A stretch of DNA of 64,000 bases. Origin: Halopseudomonas laoshanensis. GTDB taxonomy: Bacteria; Pseudomonadota; Gammaproteobacteria; Pseudomonadales; Pseudomonadaceae. The stretch is from contig NZ_QOVF01000001.1 in the NCBI RefSeq assembly GCF_008365385.1, positions 558,001 to 622,000 of the forward strand. The letters run 5' to 3'. A model generated the notes under the pieces. It made no database searches. It was not told where the DNA came from and was given only the letters and a program-made list of their open reading frames with translations. This document shows positions 17,475 to 26,299 of the stretch, in pieces (positions within the stretch are counted from its first letter, which is position 1; each line of letters opens with the position of its first letter). The position numbers and the translations under genes are program-made.

Positions 17475-17915
17475 ATGCAGGGGATCAAACGCAAGCTGGT
17501 GTATGTGACGCTATATGAAGTAATCGCTACGGCCATTATTACGCTGATACTGCTGTTGATGGGGCATGCGATTCTGGACGCGGGTGTCGCCTCGGGCATG
17601 ACTTCTGCGATTGCCGTGAGCTGGAATCTGGCCTGGAATAGCCTGTTCGAAAGCTGGGAGGCGCGGCAGCCGGAGCGTGGCCGCAATATCAAAAGGCGCA
17701 TCATGCATGCGCTGGGTTTTGAATTCGGTCTGCTGGCGATTCTGGTGCCGGTGATGGCCTGGTGGTTGGAAATCTCGCTGTGGCATGCCTTTGTGCTGGA
17801 CATGGGACTGCTGATATTTTTTGTGTTCTATACCTTTGTGTTCAGCCTGGCCTTTGACAAAATATTCGGATTACCTTTGTCGGCTCAACCTGTCATGGTC
17901 GAATCCCAGGCTTGA
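17475..17915 (+). CDS. PACE family efflux transporter (AceI-like)
   Basis: 146-residue inner-membrane protein made of two tandem bacterial transmembrane pair domains, four membrane spans in all. PACE proteins export chlorhexidine, acriflavine and short polyamines using the proton gradient. The essential membrane acidic residue of AceI, Glu15, is present at the same position (YEVIAT, Glu15), and the second repeat has the matching FEFGLLAI segment. AGGGG precedes the ATG. Divergent from a LysR gene; followed by two hairpins, the second with a T-rich tail. Confidence 0.9.
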   Translation: MQGIKRKLVYVTLYEVIATAIITLILLLMGHAILDAGVASGMTSAIAVSWNLAWNSLFESWEARQPERGRNIKRRIMHALGFEFGLLAILVPVMAWWLEISLWHAFVLDMGLLIFFVFYTFVFSLAFDKIFGLPLSAQPVMVESQA

Positions 17916-17936
17916 AGCCGCCAATGGAAGTGATCT

Positions 17937-17970
17937 GCGAGAAGGGTCCACTGGTTTCAACCCTTCTCGC
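17937..17970. terminator. 11-bp hairpin between convergent genes
   Basis: GCGAGAAGGGT (17937-17947) and ACCCTTCTCGC (17960-17970), perfect complement, 12-nt loop. Located between the PACE gene and the hemerythrin gene, which point toward each other. No T-tract, so a bidirectional role is inferred. Confidence 0.55.
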
Positions 17971-17973
17971 GGT

Positions 17974-17997
17974 AGAGACACTTGCAAGTCTCTTTTC
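17974..17997 (+). terminator. intrinsic terminator after PACE gene
   Basis: AGAGAC (17974-17979) / GTCTCT (17988-17993) followed by TTTCTTC. A short stem directly behind the larger hairpin, so the two may act together. Confidence 0.5.
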
Positions 17998-18019
17998 TTC
18001 CGTGCGGCTGCCTGGCAGC

Positions 18020-18478
18020 TTACTTCTGTGCAGCTTTCAGCTTCTTTTGCTTGGCCGCCATTTGCTCGCCCAGCTCGTTCAACTGATCCTTGCTGAGTAA
18101 TTTGTTCGCTTCCTTGAACATTTCCTCTTCCTCTTCCTCGATATGGTGCTCCAGCAGTTCCTTGAGCACTTTGATACGCCCTGAAAACTGGAGAGAGCCT
18201 GGGTCGGTCGCAAGCAAGTCAGGCAGCACTAATTTCTCCACCGCGCGGTGCTCCTCGACGGCTTCGTGATACATCTTGGCTTGTTCCTTGCCACCAGCCT
18301 TTTTGTAAGCCGGATAGAAATCTTCTTCCTCGAGTGAGGTGTGTACACTCAGCTCAGCCTGGATCTGCGCGAGCAGGTCGGTACGGGTTTTTACCGCACG
18401 TTCGGTTGTGCTGGTAATCTCATCCAGCAGCTTCAGGACTTTCTTGTGGTCGTCTTTGAGCAGTTCGATCGCATTCAT
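18020..18478 (-). CDS. hemerythrin (HHE) domain protein
   Basis: 152-residue cytoplasmic protein with a hemerythrin-like four-helix bundle. Iron ligands are visible: DDHKKV (His of helix 1), HTSLEEEDFYP (His/Glu of helix 2), HEAVEEHRAVE (helix 3) and EHHIEEEEEE (helix 4). Such proteins bind a diiron centre and sense or store oxygen or nitric oxide, or release iron. The tail is Lys-rich. ATG 18478 is chosen over an upstream in-frame start because GAGGA lies 7 nt before it and homologues start here. No operon partner. Confidence 0.9.
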   Translation of the reverse strand: MNAIELLKDDHKKVLKLLDEITSTTERAVKTRTDLLAQIQAELSVHTSLEEEDFYPAYKKAGGKEQAKMYHEAVEEHRAVEKLVLPDLLATDPGSLQFSGRIKVLKELLEHHIEEEEEEMFKEANKLLSKDQLNELGEQMAAKQKKLKAAQK

Positions 18479-18715
18479 TATGTCGTCCTCATCAGGTGCT
18501 TTAATCACGGTTGCAACCAGGGCTTCTTTCAAGAGGCCTCTCTTTCGCAGGCAACATGCTGAGCTCGCCATTAGCGCGGGGGCTCTTGCCCTCACTCAAT
18601 TCATGTTGTCTGCTACAGATAGAATGGGTGACACGCGAATAGTTCAGGGAATAAACGCCGCAGCGCTTTCTTCAGGTGGTGAGCTAGGTGCTGAACTGCT
18701 TAGGGAGCCTGAGGA

Positions 18716-19339
18716 CTAATACAAGGTATCCTGCTGTCGGCCAGGCAATTCGTCATCGTATCGCTTGGCGTCCACGGAGCCGTTCGACAGCGCCGCCAGG
18801 ATGGTTCCGGCGCTGGGCAGGGTGGCAGCGGGTTGAGTCGCCTGTTCATCCCATAACCGGGATCGTTTGATAGCCCTGGCGCATTGGAAGAACACCTTCT
18901 CGACCTCGATCACCAACACGCATTTCGGCGGTTTACCCTTCACTGCAAAGCGCTCCATCAATTCAGGTTCAACTGTGATGGTGGCCCGGCCGTTCACCCG
19001 CAGCGTCTCGCCCACGCCAGGTATCATAAAAAACAGCGCGACCCTGGGGTCGGTAAGCAGATTGCGCAAACTGTCTACGCGGTTATTGCCCCGGCGCTCA
19101 GGCAGCAGCAAGGTCTTCTCGTCCTGCACCTGCACAAACCCAGGTGCGTCGCCGCGCGGTGATGCGTCCAGCCCGCCATCACCACTGGTGGCCAACACGG
19201 CAAAGGGTGAGGCCTGAATCAGCGCTTGATACAGCGGGTGGATGAAGTCGATTTCCTTCTTTTGCGACACCTCGGCGACGTCGCCGTAGAGAGCAGCAAG
19301 TTGGTCGGCGTTGTTGATGACGTGCTTGGGGTCTAGCAT
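18716..19339 (-). CDS. pyridoxamine 5'-phosphate oxidase-fold flavoprotein (MSMEG_1061 type)
   Basis: 207-residue split-barrel protein of the PNPOx-like superfamily. FAVLATSGDGGLDASPRGDAPGFV and the ERRGNNRVDSLRNLLTDPRVALFF segment are typical of the MSMEG_1061 subfamily, which binds FMN or F420-like cofactors; the substrate is unknown. ATG 19339 is used because GGGAG lies 6 nt upstream, dropping 21 residues of a longer open frame. It lies downstream of the cytochrome gene on the same strand with 119 nt between, so co-transcription is possible but not shown. Confidence 0.85.
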   Translation of the reverse strand: MLDPKHVINNADQLAALYGDVAEVSQKKEIDFIHPLYQALIQASPFAVLATSGDGGLDASPRGDAPGFVQVQDEKTLLLPERRGNNRVDSLRNLLTDPRVALFFMIPGVGETLRVNGRATITVEPELMERFAVKGKPPKCVLVIEVEKVFFQCARAIKRSRLWDEQATQPAATLPSAGTILAALSNGSVDAKRYDDELPGRQQDTLY

Positions 19340-19458
19340 TGCGGCTCCCGCTTGGCAGGTGGTGGCAAGCCTAACCTTATCTCTGGAAGGCAATTTTTGC
19401 ACACTGCTGTGGTTATTCCTCAGTGAAGCGGCTCGGTAGGCAGCTACCCCGACGCGCC

Positions 19459-21732
19459 TTACCTACCTGCTACCGCCGGATCATCGGGATTCTGCTCACG
19501 CAATTGCTCCATTAACATCCTCGCCTCTTGTGAATCCTGCCCACCTAGATAACTTACCAATGCCAGGCGCAGTTGGCGGTTGGCAGGGTCGGCAGCGAGT
19601 TGCTGTCTGAGCAATTCACGAGCCTGCTCGGGCTCGCCGCTGTCGTGCAGGGCGATGGCCAGTACGTAGGCGTAGTCGGGGTTGTTGGGTGCCAATTGGT
19701 GGGCTTGGGTGAAGGCGGGCAGGGCGTCTGCCAGCTTGCCCTGGCGGACCAGCGCCATACCCAGTGCATGCTGCAGGCTGGCTTCCCCTGGATGAGCTTT
19801 GAGCGCTTTGTGCAAGATGGCCAGGCCGACCTGGGGTAGGCGGAAGTATTGCTCCTGCCACTGGGCTTGCATGATCACGGCGGGGAAAAAGGCCGAATCA
19901 CGCTCCAGTGCCGCACGCAAGGCAGCTTCAACCCGATCTTCACGGCCGCTCAGTTGATAGAGCATGGCTAAATTGAAGTGGGCGTCAGCACGCTCAAGGA
20001 GGTTATTTTGTACCTGCTCGTATTCAGCCTGCAGCGTCGGCCAGGTGGTCAGCCCGGATTTGGTTTGCGCCGATAGTTGCGCCAGTTGCCAGGCGACAGC
20101 GAGGCGAACTGCGCGTACAGGATCGGATGCCAGGGGCGCTAGCAAGTCTGCGAGTTGGGTTTCACTGGCCAGAGCCGGCAAGCTGTTGGCCGCGGCGACC
20201 CGCACGCTGGGATCAGCATGCTGAAGCGCACTGGCTAATTGCTGCAGCGCGGCGAGTGACGGATAGCGAGGCAGTTCGCTGATCAGGGTGGCGACTCTGA
20301 TGGCGGGCTGATCGTCACGGGCCAGTTGTCTGTTCAGCGCAGCTGCGGCGCCGGGTTCGCCATCGCGTGCCGCTGACAGATCCTGCGCGTAACCGCCATC
20401 GCGTGGTTCCGCGTCAGGGTATTGCGCCAGATACTGGGCAACCAGCTCTGCCGGCTCAACTTGCTGATGGCAACCCAGACAAGCGTCGGAATGCCCCAGT
20501 TCCAGCGCCTGAGCCGGGTTGGGTGAAGTAAAGCTGTGGTCATGCCGCAGATCGTTGGTCATATACAACTTGCCGGGCATATGGCAGTTGATACATTGCG
20601 CGCCGGCTGAGCCATTGGGGTGATGGTGGTGGGCTGGCGAATCATAGTCTTTTGCTTGCAGGCCGCTGCCGTCAATCGCCGCGCGAATGGGCTGCGCATT
20701 GCCGTTGTGACACTGCGTGCACACGCCATTGCCTGACGCGCGCAGTTCGCCGCTGTGCGGGTTGTGGCAATCGGAACAGGCCACGCCGGCGGCGTGCATC
20801 TTGCTCTGCTTGAAGGAGCCATATTCGAAAACCTCGTCCTTGATCTTGCCGTCTACTTCATACAGATCCGCGCTGAGAATACTTGGCAGAAAGTCGTCCA
20901 TCAGCGCGTTGCTGTGCTGGTAGCCGTCGTCCAGTGGCGCACGGCGGCTATGGCAGCGCGCGCAGACTTCCACTTCTGCAGTGGGGGCGATACTCGGGTT
21001 GGCGCTGAAGCCCTTCGAGTTGTTGTGTTGTTCCGGCTTGGATGCCGAATGGTTTTCAGCCCAGGTCAGGTGGCCAGAAGCAGGGCCGTGACAGCTTTGG
21101 CAGCCGACGCCGGGCGCTTGCCAGCGGCTGGCGAAGCTATCTGTGGCGGCATTGTAATTGCGCTGGAAGTCAGTGGCGTGGCACTCGATACACATAAAAT
21201 TGGCGTTCTGCACGGCACCAGTCCAATGCAGAGGGCTGTGGTGATCCACGGCCTGGTCCTGATACAGATGAAACCAGGCCTGTTGCTGGGTATCCCAGGC
21301 CATGCCGTGGGCCTGCAAACGCCCACCGGGCATCTCCAGCAGGTATTGCTGTAGCGGCTCCAGACCGAAGGTGTAAGCCACCTTGAAATCGGCCGATTGG
21401 CCGTCGGCACCAGGGGTCCGAATCACCAGCGCGTCGTCCTGACCCAGGAACAGATGGCTTTCGGTATCCGTATCGATCTGTTGTCCGCTGAAATCCCCAA
21501 GTACTGTTTGCTCAGTGGCAGGCTGCATGGCCAACTGGTGGTGGGAACCCTGCCAGTCGGCAAAGGCGGCGGTGTGGCAGCCTTGGCATTGGCTTTCTTC
21601 CACCCAATGTGGCGTGGCTATATTGGCTGCGGGCCCGGGCGTGGACGCGCTGGGCAACTGAGCAGCCCACCAGGTGGTACCCACTGCGGCAATTACCAGC
21701 AACGCGAGCAGCCAGATCCAATGTCTGTTCAT
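19459..21732 (-). CDS. octaheme cytochrome c with C-terminal TPR repeats
   Basis: 757-residue periplasmic or membrane-anchored protein. An N-terminal hydrophobic segment (5-24) is a signal anchor. Eight CXXCH haem motifs are present with cysteines starting at 49, 181, 211, 257, 319, 338, 380 and 418, spanning a c554/NrfA-like multihaem domain; extra histidines (HHHH near 368-371) may be distal ligands. Residues about 470-570 look like HEAT-type helical repeats, and 590-757 are TPR repeats (LGMALVRQGKLADALPAF). It probably shuttles electrons and docks a partner. Its start is 60 nt downstream of the sulfatase gene on the same strand, so the two are likely one operon. The substrate is unknown; no nitrite-reductase active-site CXXCK was seen. 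Confidence 0.92.
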   Translation of the reverse strand: MNRHWIWLLALLVIAAVGTTWWAAQLPSASTPGPAANIATPHWVEESQCQGCHTAAFADWQGSHHQLAMQPATEQTVLGDFSGQQIDTDTESHLFLGQDDALVIRTPGADGQSADFKVAYTFGLEPLQQYLLEMPGGRLQAHGMAWDTQQQAWFHLYQDQAVDHHSPLHWTGAVQNANFMCIECHATDFQRNYNAATDSFASRWQAPGVGCQSCHGPASGHLTWAENHSASKPEQHNNSKGFSANPSIAPTAEVEVCARCHSRRAPLDDGYQHSNALMDDFLPSILSADLYEVDGKIKDEVFEYGSFKQSKMHAAGVACSDCHNPHSGELRASGNGVCTQCHNGNAQPIRAAIDGSGLQAKDYDSPAHHHHPNGSAGAQCINCHMPGKLYMTNDLRHDHSFTSPNPAQALELGHSDACLGCHQQVEPAELVAQYLAQYPDAEPRDGGYAQDLSAARDGEPGAAAALNRQLARDDQPAIRVATLISELPRYPSLAALQQLASALQHADPSVRVAAANSLPALASETQLADLLAPLASDPVRAVRLAVAWQLAQLSAQTKSGLTTWPTLQAEYEQVQNNLLERADAHFNLAMLYQLSGREDRVEAALRAALERDSAFFPAVIMQAQWQEQYFRLPQVGLAILHKALKAHPGEASLQHALGMALVRQGKLADALPAFTQAHQLAPNNPDYAYVLAIALHDSGEPEQARELLRQQLAADPANRQLRLALVSYLGGQDSQEARMLMEQLREQNPDDPAVAGR

Positions 21733-21792
21733 GATCGCGCCTTCATGCCAGCTTCCATCAGGCAGTGGGCCCTGTTAGGAATGCGCCGGTCA

Positions 21793-23970
21793 TCACAACG
21801 GACAGGGGCCGAGATTGGCGCTGATGATGTCGCGGTCAAGGTCATCGGTAGAGCCGTCGATATTGAAATCATAGGTGCTGGAACCGCCCCAGCGCGCCTG
21901 CACGGCGGCCTGCGTGCTCAGATCCAGATCATCCACTGCACCATCACCATTTCCATCACCGGGGCAGCTGATCTGTGAAGCAAGCACGCTATTGAGCTCG
22001 GCTCGCAGCAGATCCAGATTGCGCTGCTTTTGCGGATTCAAACCCTGGGTCGTCAGATTACGGTTGGCCTTGTCAATCTGGGGTAGCCTCGGATTCTGAT
22101 CAATGGCGTAGAACTCTTCAGTGACTACTTCGACACCGTCGTCGAGGGTGATGTCGTAATCCAGCGCCTGATTGCGTACCAGTTTGAAATCGTCATTGCG
22201 CACTGCCTGAGTAGTGGTCGGGTTCATGACTATGCGGTTGCGCTCGTAATTGGCTGGGTCGTCATCATAAATCGCCTGGTTAACTTCCCAGCATTGGGTC
22301 AGTTCGCCCCTGAGTACCGCTGGATCGTCAGCCCCAATACCCCACCAGACCCCAGCGTTATCTTCACATACGTTTTTGCTCACCGGAGTGTGAGAGCAGA
22401 AGTTGCCATAGAACACGCATGGACCATTACGGCCGCCATTGAGCTGAAGATTCAGCCCGCCCTGGGTGAAGTTATAGTCGCGCAGGCTCTCCTGATCCGG
22501 GGTGCTGAGGTAGGGCTGCATACTGACCGAGTCGACGCCCCGCGGCACCGCGGCGGGCACATCAATACCGGCCGTTTCGCCAAATAGCTGAAATACGTCC
22601 GCAGCGTTAATCATATGCTCTACGGCACGGCCAGGTGCTTCGACCATAGGCCCGGCGACGATTAACGGCACCCAGACCCCGGTCTGATACGCCGTGCCCT
22701 TGGCGCGATTCGGATCAAAGGGCGCTTTGACCAGATTGCCGAAACTGCCGTTATCGCCTACGACCACCACCATGGTGTCGCTGGCAGCCGGATCGTAGAT
22801 CAGCGAACCATCGGACTGCGCCTGGGCTATACCGGTTTCCACCAGCAGCCGCCCCAGTTCGGTATCCATGGCCTCGATCATCGCATCGGACAACCGCCGT
22901 TGATTGGGCAGATTGGCGCAGTTGCTGTTCAACTCGGCATTGATGCCCGATGGCAGCAGTTCGGCAGGGGGCTGTTGTAGTGGCTTGTGCACCGAGCTGA
23001 AACTCAGGGTGGTCATCCACGGGCCTGGTTGGCTCTTGCGTGCGTTGATCCATTCGATGGCCGCGTTCACTTCGATGGTTGAGCGCCAGCCGCGCCCGCG
23101 TATGTCACTCAAGGGCGCCTCAAGTACCTCGCCTGCTGCGTTAACTACCAAAGGCGATACGTAATGCGCGTTCACCTGGTCGAAGTTGACCTGTGGCGGG
23201 GTTTCGCTTTGGCAGATATCGTCAGGAACCAAGACCCCACCCCGGGAAACGCATTGCAGCCCGGCCGAATCACCCAGCGCACTGGCACCGACAATTTCCG
23301 TACACTGGCTGCCGTTCGACGTGGGTACATAGCAGGCGCCGCTGTAGGCTCCATTGGTCTGGGTTTCATCCGGGATGTATCCGCAACTGTGCGTCCCAAC
23401 TGCGGCGACACCACCGGCAGTGGTATCGATGGAGCCAGGCTCGCCGCTGATCCAACCGTAAAAGTTATTCCAGCCAATTTGCGCCGGCGTGCCGTTGCCG
23501 GCTTCGTTGTTCTCTGCCTGGGCCAGGTGAAACTTGCCGAACATCGCGCTGGTGTAACCGGCAGGTTCCAGCAGTTTGGCCGCAGTGATCTGTTCTGGGT
23601 CAGTCTGCGAGTTGGCCAAATCGTTAGGGCCGATCGCCTGATAGATGTTGGTACGAAGTGGATAGCGCCCGGTCATCAGCACGGAGCGCCCGGGGGAGCA
23701 TTCAGGCATCGACCAGGTATTGCGAAAGCGCACTCCGGCGTCCGCTATGGCGCCGATGGTAGGCATGCTGGGCGGTTCTGCACCGCCGTAGCCAAAGGCA
23801 CTGAGCTGATCAATGCCCACGTCATCCATGATCACGAATAGAATATTCGGTGTCGGGTTCTCAGTGACGGGTGGGGGATCCTCAGCATTTGAGTCAGAGC
23901 CGAATCGGCAGGAGGCAAGCACAAAAAAAGTCATCACCAACAACACTTTGGCGCCGTGCGGAGTTTTCAA
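21793..23970 (-). CDS. lipoprotein sulfatase with dockerin-like calcium repeats
   Basis: 725-residue sulfatase-family hydrolase. A lipobox (VLASC, Cys21) predicts membrane anchoring after export. The catalytic formylglycine motif is CSPGR (91-95, ECSPGRSVLMTGRYPLR), a CxPxR match whose Cys would be oxidised to formylglycine. Metal residues DD (49-50) and VVGDNGSFG are present. The C-terminus (669-725) has two EF-hand-like loops, DGNGDGAVDDLD (672-683) and DFNIDGSTDDLD (701-712), bracketed by cysteines, as in dockerin type I modules. The start is TTG with GAAGGG upstream. No sulfatase-maturating enzyme was seen nearby. The substrate (sulfated glycan or sulfate ester) is unknown. Confidence 0.9.
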   Translation of the reverse strand: MKTPHGAKVLLVMTFFVLASCRFGSDSNAEDPPPVTENPTPNILFVIMDDVGIDQLSAFGYGGAEPPSMPTIGAIADAGVRFRNTWSMPECSPGRSVLMTGRYPLRTNIYQAIGPNDLANSQTDPEQITAAKLLEPAGYTSAMFGKFHLAQAENNEAGNGTPAQIGWNNFYGWISGEPGSIDTTAGGVAAVGTHSCGYIPDETQTNGAYSGACYVPTSNGSQCTEIVGASALGDSAGLQCVSRGGVLVPDDICQSETPPQVNFDQVNAHYVSPLVVNAAGEVLEAPLSDIRGRGWRSTIEVNAAIEWINARKSQPGPWMTTLSFSSVHKPLQQPPAELLPSGINAELNSNCANLPNQRRLSDAMIEAMDTELGRLLVETGIAQAQSDGSLIYDPAASDTMVVVVGDNGSFGNLVKAPFDPNRAKGTAYQTGVWVPLIVAGPMVEAPGRAVEHMINAADVFQLFGETAGIDVPAAVPRGVDSVSMQPYLSTPDQESLRDYNFTQGGLNLQLNGGRNGPCVFYGNFCSHTPVSKNVCEDNAGVWWGIGADDPAVLRGELTQCWEVNQAIYDDDPANYERNRIVMNPTTTQAVRNDDFKLVRNQALDYDITLDDGVEVVTEEFYAIDQNPRLPQIDKANRNLTTQGLNPQKQRNLDLLRAELNSVLASQISCPGDGNGDGAVDDLDLSTQAAVQARWGGSSTYDFNIDGSTDDLDRDIISANLGPCPL

Positions 23971-24086
23971 AGGTAACCCTTCTTATTATGGAGCGTTATT
24001 TATGGCCGGAGTATCGGGCCATCAAGCGCTGCGCGCAAGCTAAGGTTAGGAGGCGGCAGCTAGTGTTATGGATAGACCGCTGGAGC

Positions 24087-25802
24087 TCATCCGGGTTGTG
24101 CTTCAGCTATAAAGGGCGTCTCGACGCACAGCCGATTGCGCCCGCTGTGCTTGGCCTGGTACAGCGCCTTGTCCGCGCGGTTGAGCGCGGCTTCGACGCC
24201 CTCATTGCCTACCATGACCTCAGCGATGCCAATACTCACAGTAGAATGCACCAGGTCATTGTCGTTGACTCTCACCTCCAAGGCTTGCACGGCTGCGCGC
24301 AGGCGTTCTGCGCAGCGGTTGGCCTCTTGCAGATCCGCCTCCGGTAGCAGAACGACAAATTCCTCACCACCAAAGCGCGCCAGCAGATCCTTTGTACGAC
24401 TGTGTGTTTTCAGTGTTTGCGCAATGCTGACGAGGACTTGATCCCCGCAGCTGTGCCCATACTGGTCGTTCACCTGTTTGAAGTGATCAATGTCGACTAC
24501 CAGCACAGCCAGCGGCGTACCCCGATTCTTAGCCAGCTCCAGCAGATAGTCCGCCTCGGAAAAGAAGAACCGGCGGTTGTAAAGCTTGGTGAGCGGGTCG
24601 GTGGCAGCCTGCTTTTTCAGCTCCTCTTGGGACGCGCGGATATCTTCCAGAATCTTGATGCGGTGGGAGATGATAAACGCCAGGGTCAGGGCCTCAAGTA
24701 CGATGCCGATACCCACCCCGTGGCTGCTGAGATAGGAGTGGGCAATAATCCCCTTATAAAACAGCACCGCGATACCGTTGAACAGCACAAAGAAACTGTG
24801 GCCGATCAGAAAGTACACAACCAAGGGGTTGCCCTTGCGGTACAACGAAATGCTGACAGAGAAGGTCACCACCATCATCAGCGCGGCCAGGCTACTGGCG
24901 GGCTTGAGCGCTGCTGAAATATCAAACAGACCCCAGATCAGAGTGCCGCAGAGCAGCGCAAGCAGGGCCTGCAGCACGCGGTGCTCGGTAGGGTAAAAGC
25001 GCTTGGTCTCGAACACCGCCATCATGAACAGCATCAGAAAGATCGGCATGGTGATCAACGAGATATTCAGCTTGAACACCCCGCTGCCATAGACATCGAA
25101 GGTGCTGGCGATCAACCCGTAGGACAGCGCAATCCACACCAGCCCGGAGATCAGGTAGAACGAGTAGAAGATGTTCTCTTTCTTGCTGGTAGCGAAATAC
25201 AGCAAGCCGTTATAAACCACCAGTGCGAGCATCATGCCCACCAGCAGAGCAATGTCGGTTTTGATGCTGATCAGCGCGCGCCTGGAGGTTTGTTCATCCA
25301 GTACCTCGACGGCGAACCATTGATGCGAATAGGCATGGCTGCGCAGGTACAAGGTAGTGGACTGGGCGGCGGGGATCGTCAGAGGGTACACGGCGGTGCC
25401 GCGGTACATCAGCGGATCATCATCGATCTCTTCCATATCGAGCGACTGCTGATCCACCAGCCGGCCATCGCGTTCCTGATAAAAGTCGACCGAGCGCACA
25501 TGATAAGCGTGGGGCAGGTGCACAAACAGCTGTTGCTGCTCACCGGTGGCATTGTCCAGAATCACCTTGAACCAGGTCACCCTGGCACTGGTGCCAAGTG
25601 TGGTTTTACTGTTGGTGGGGGTAAAGGGCAGGGCGGTGATGTCTTGGTAAGTCAGCGCTTGAGAGTCATCGATGAAGTAGCCCATGCTGAAATCAGTCAG
25701 CGAGACCGGCGTTTTTGTAACGTCGACTCTGGGCTCGGCCCCCGCAACGCTCGCGTTGATCATGAGGAGCGATAGTAATATCAGCTTCTTGAGTAATTCC
25801 AT
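24087..25802 (-). CDS. 7TMR-DISM diguanylate cyclase
   Basis: 571-residue membrane sensor-cyclase. A signal peptide (1-22) leads into a periplasmic jelly-roll 7TMR-DISM extracellular domain (about 30-175), then seven membrane spans (about 180-385), a short coiled coil and a GGDEF domain. The active site is GGEEF (RFGGEEFVVLLPE), preceded by an RxxD inhibitory site (RTKD), so it should make c-di-GMP with feedback control. The periplasmic domain of this family binds carbohydrates or other small ligands. It lies 117 nt upstream of the sulfatase gene on the same strand. Confidence 0.93.
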   Translation of the reverse strand: MELLKKLILLSLLMINASVAGAEPRVDVTKTPVSLTDFSMGYFIDDSQALTYQDITALPFTPTNSKTTLGTSARVTWFKVILDNATGEQQQLFVHLPHAYHVRSVDFYQERDGRLVDQQSLDMEEIDDDPLMYRGTAVYPLTIPAAQSTTLYLRSHAYSHQWFAVEVLDEQTSRRALISIKTDIALLVGMMLALVVYNGLLYFATSKKENIFYSFYLISGLVWIALSYGLIASTFDVYGSGVFKLNISLITMPIFLMLFMMAVFETKRFYPTEHRVLQALLALLCGTLIWGLFDISAALKPASSLAALMMVVTFSVSISLYRKGNPLVVYFLIGHSFFVLFNGIAVLFYKGIIAHSYLSSHGVGIGIVLEALTLAFIISHRIKILEDIRASQEELKKQAATDPLTKLYNRRFFFSEADYLLELAKNRGTPLAVLVVDIDHFKQVNDQYGHSCGDQVLVSIAQTLKTHSRTKDLLARFGGEEFVVLLPEADLQEANRCAERLRAAVQALEVRVNDNDLVHSTVSIGIAEVMVGNEGVEAALNRADKALYQAKHSGRNRLCVETPFIAEAQPG

Positions 25803-25974
25803 CTACGATTGCCTGTTTCGCTCGTGAGTGCACTGCAAGGCAACCTTCAGGCTGCTGCATTCCGTTGCGTTCTAGGGTGAATATACTCCATGTCGGCGGT
25901 ACAAGCCCAGCTTAGAGCGGAACGATATCTGCCTGGGCAGGTCTTTAAAGTACAGCCAACAAAGGAGTAGTCGC

Positions 25975-26061
25975 ATGTTGAAATTTCTAGGCAGCACCAT
26001 TGGTATCATTTTTTTGATCGGTCTGGCCGTTGTAATCGGCTTTTTCATGCTGATCTTCTGA
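25975..26061 (+). CDS. 28-residue single-span membrane protein
   Basis: ATG at 25975 preceded by AAAGGAG at ideal spacing; TGA at 26059-26061. The product starts MLKFLGST and is otherwise almost wholly hydrophobic (IGIIFLIGLAVVIGFFMLIF), one membrane span with a Lys near the N-terminus. It stands alone between two c-di-GMP genes, with a 7-bp hairpin 16 nt after its stop. The ribosome binding site, composition and terminator-like hairpin support a real small protein. Its function is unknown; small proteins of this kind often regulate membrane kinases or transporters. Confidence 0.6.
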   Translation: MLKFLGSTIGIIFLIGLAVVIGFFMLIF

Positions 26062-26076
26062 TCAATTCGCAGCCGC

Positions 26077-26098
26077 CGGCTCAGCGCCTGTTGAGCCG
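26077..26098 (+). terminator. hairpin after the 28-residue ORF
   Basis: CGGCTCA (26077-26083) / TGAGCCG (26092-26098) with an 8-nt loop, 16 nt behind the small ORF. There is no T-tract. The rest of the gap to 26299 shows nothing recognisable. Confidence 0.35.
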
Positions 26099-26299
26099 AA
26101 TGGCTGGGACTGATGATGGCCTATGGCCTTCTGTCGGAAAGTCGATGCATATTTACAATATGTCAGACATTGGCGATACCGCGAATAGTAGCCTGAGGTA
26201 GACTTCTCGCTTGGAAAACTGTTCTGCCGTGCGATGTATTGCTGTGCACGCCCGTGTAGTACCTCAGTTGATCAGAATCCTTCCACGACCTGAGATTTT

